This document shows, in pieces, positions 63,601 through 64,000 of a stretch of DNA of 64,000 nt. The number at the start of each line of letters is the position of its first letter. The first letter of the stretch is position 1. The notes under the pieces were generated by a model. It had not been told where the DNA came from. It saw only the letters and a list, made by a program, of their open reading frames with translations, and searched no databases. The translations under genes were made by a program, and so were the position numbers. Location of the stretch: contig JADWOT020001167.1 in NCBI GenBank assembly GCA_036345935.2, positions 62,001 to 126,000 on the forward strand, given 5' to 3'. The stretch comes from Taenia hydatigena (Eukaryota > Platyhelminthes > Cestoda > Cyclophyllidea > Taeniidae).

Positions 63601-64000
63601 TTCTTCCCTTTCACTTGCTTGCATTTAAAACAATAAAACTGATGAAGGGTAAATGTCTTATATGGTTTTTGTGAAGGTATCAAACCGGTTTGTAGAAATA
63701 ACTTAAACTGTCGTAATTTTTCAAGCAGTGCGGTGATCGGAGTGTCATGGTGTGTCTTTTTCTGACAGAAAGACCTTAGTTGCGGGCATATCAAATATTT
63801 GTTTCTGTAGCTGCTATCTTGGGTGTCGCCTTTGACTTCTTTCCGTGGGCGTTTGCTTGAACTTGGGCCCTGTTTGCTGAGCCATTCCTTTATTTGACTT
63901 CACAACCACCGGTGACTTACCGAACATGAGCAAGTAAATAGTTTAAATTATTCAGTGGAATGTGTTGAGTCCTGCCCGGCATTATTTGAATCTTCGCATT
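63601..64000. other. No recognisable gene
   Basis: Nothing supported. Confidence 0.4.

Noticed and set aside
1..64000. CRISPR arrays, bacterial operons or phage features
   Set aside because: No regularly spaced repeats, no ribosome-binding-site-led gene strings; the genes are eukaryotic.

Overview
The window looks like nuclear DNA of an invertebrate animal with a sparse, intron-rich genome. A parasitic flatworm is my best guess. The reasons are very short introns (41 and 44 bases in the first gene), very short exons, GT-AG splicing throughout, long gene-poor stretches and many diverged repeats. The species cannot be named from the sequence alone. Position 13842 is an N, so this is draft assembly.

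Left part, + strand, 321-4379: the 3' half of a receptor-type guanylate cyclase. It covers the rest of the kinase-homology domain, the dimerisation coiled coil, the cyclase catalytic domain and a probable C-terminal tail. The 5' half lies upstream of the window. The reading frame has a TAG where the family has Trp, and a one-base deletion in the catalytic domain. At 16736-18034 lies a second, clearly dead copy of part of this gene. It still has TGG at the Trp position. Between them, 4380-16735 holds no recognisable gene beyond one single-exon ORF with a good splice acceptor (5243-5743).

Middle part, - strand, 35150-25818: a 12-exon gene for a sodium:solute-symporter-family membrane transporter. 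It resembles the DUR3 urea/polyamine transporters along its whole length (about 648 residues). It too carries an in-frame TAA and a one-base frame slip. Because two unrelated genes show the same kind of isolated damage, assembly error and true decay must be told apart before either is called functional. Directly upstream of its ATG is a roughly 1 kb foldback element (35182-36172) with two near-identical arms of about 410 bases. Each arm ends in an outward-facing 3' splice site, and one of these sits just before the transporter's start codon.

Right part, 36-64 kb: mostly repeats and unassigned sequence. It holds tRNA-promoter-like modules (55.3, 55.5 and 57.7 kb, with a further one at 4.1 kb), a purine-rich region with a diverged unit of about 300 bases (42-43 kb), a 127-base tandem duplication (63.4 kb) and a few coding-like fragments (39-40 kb, 45.6 kb, 60.1 kb). 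None of these fragments could be assigned. I saw no rRNA, CRISPR array or intact transposase.
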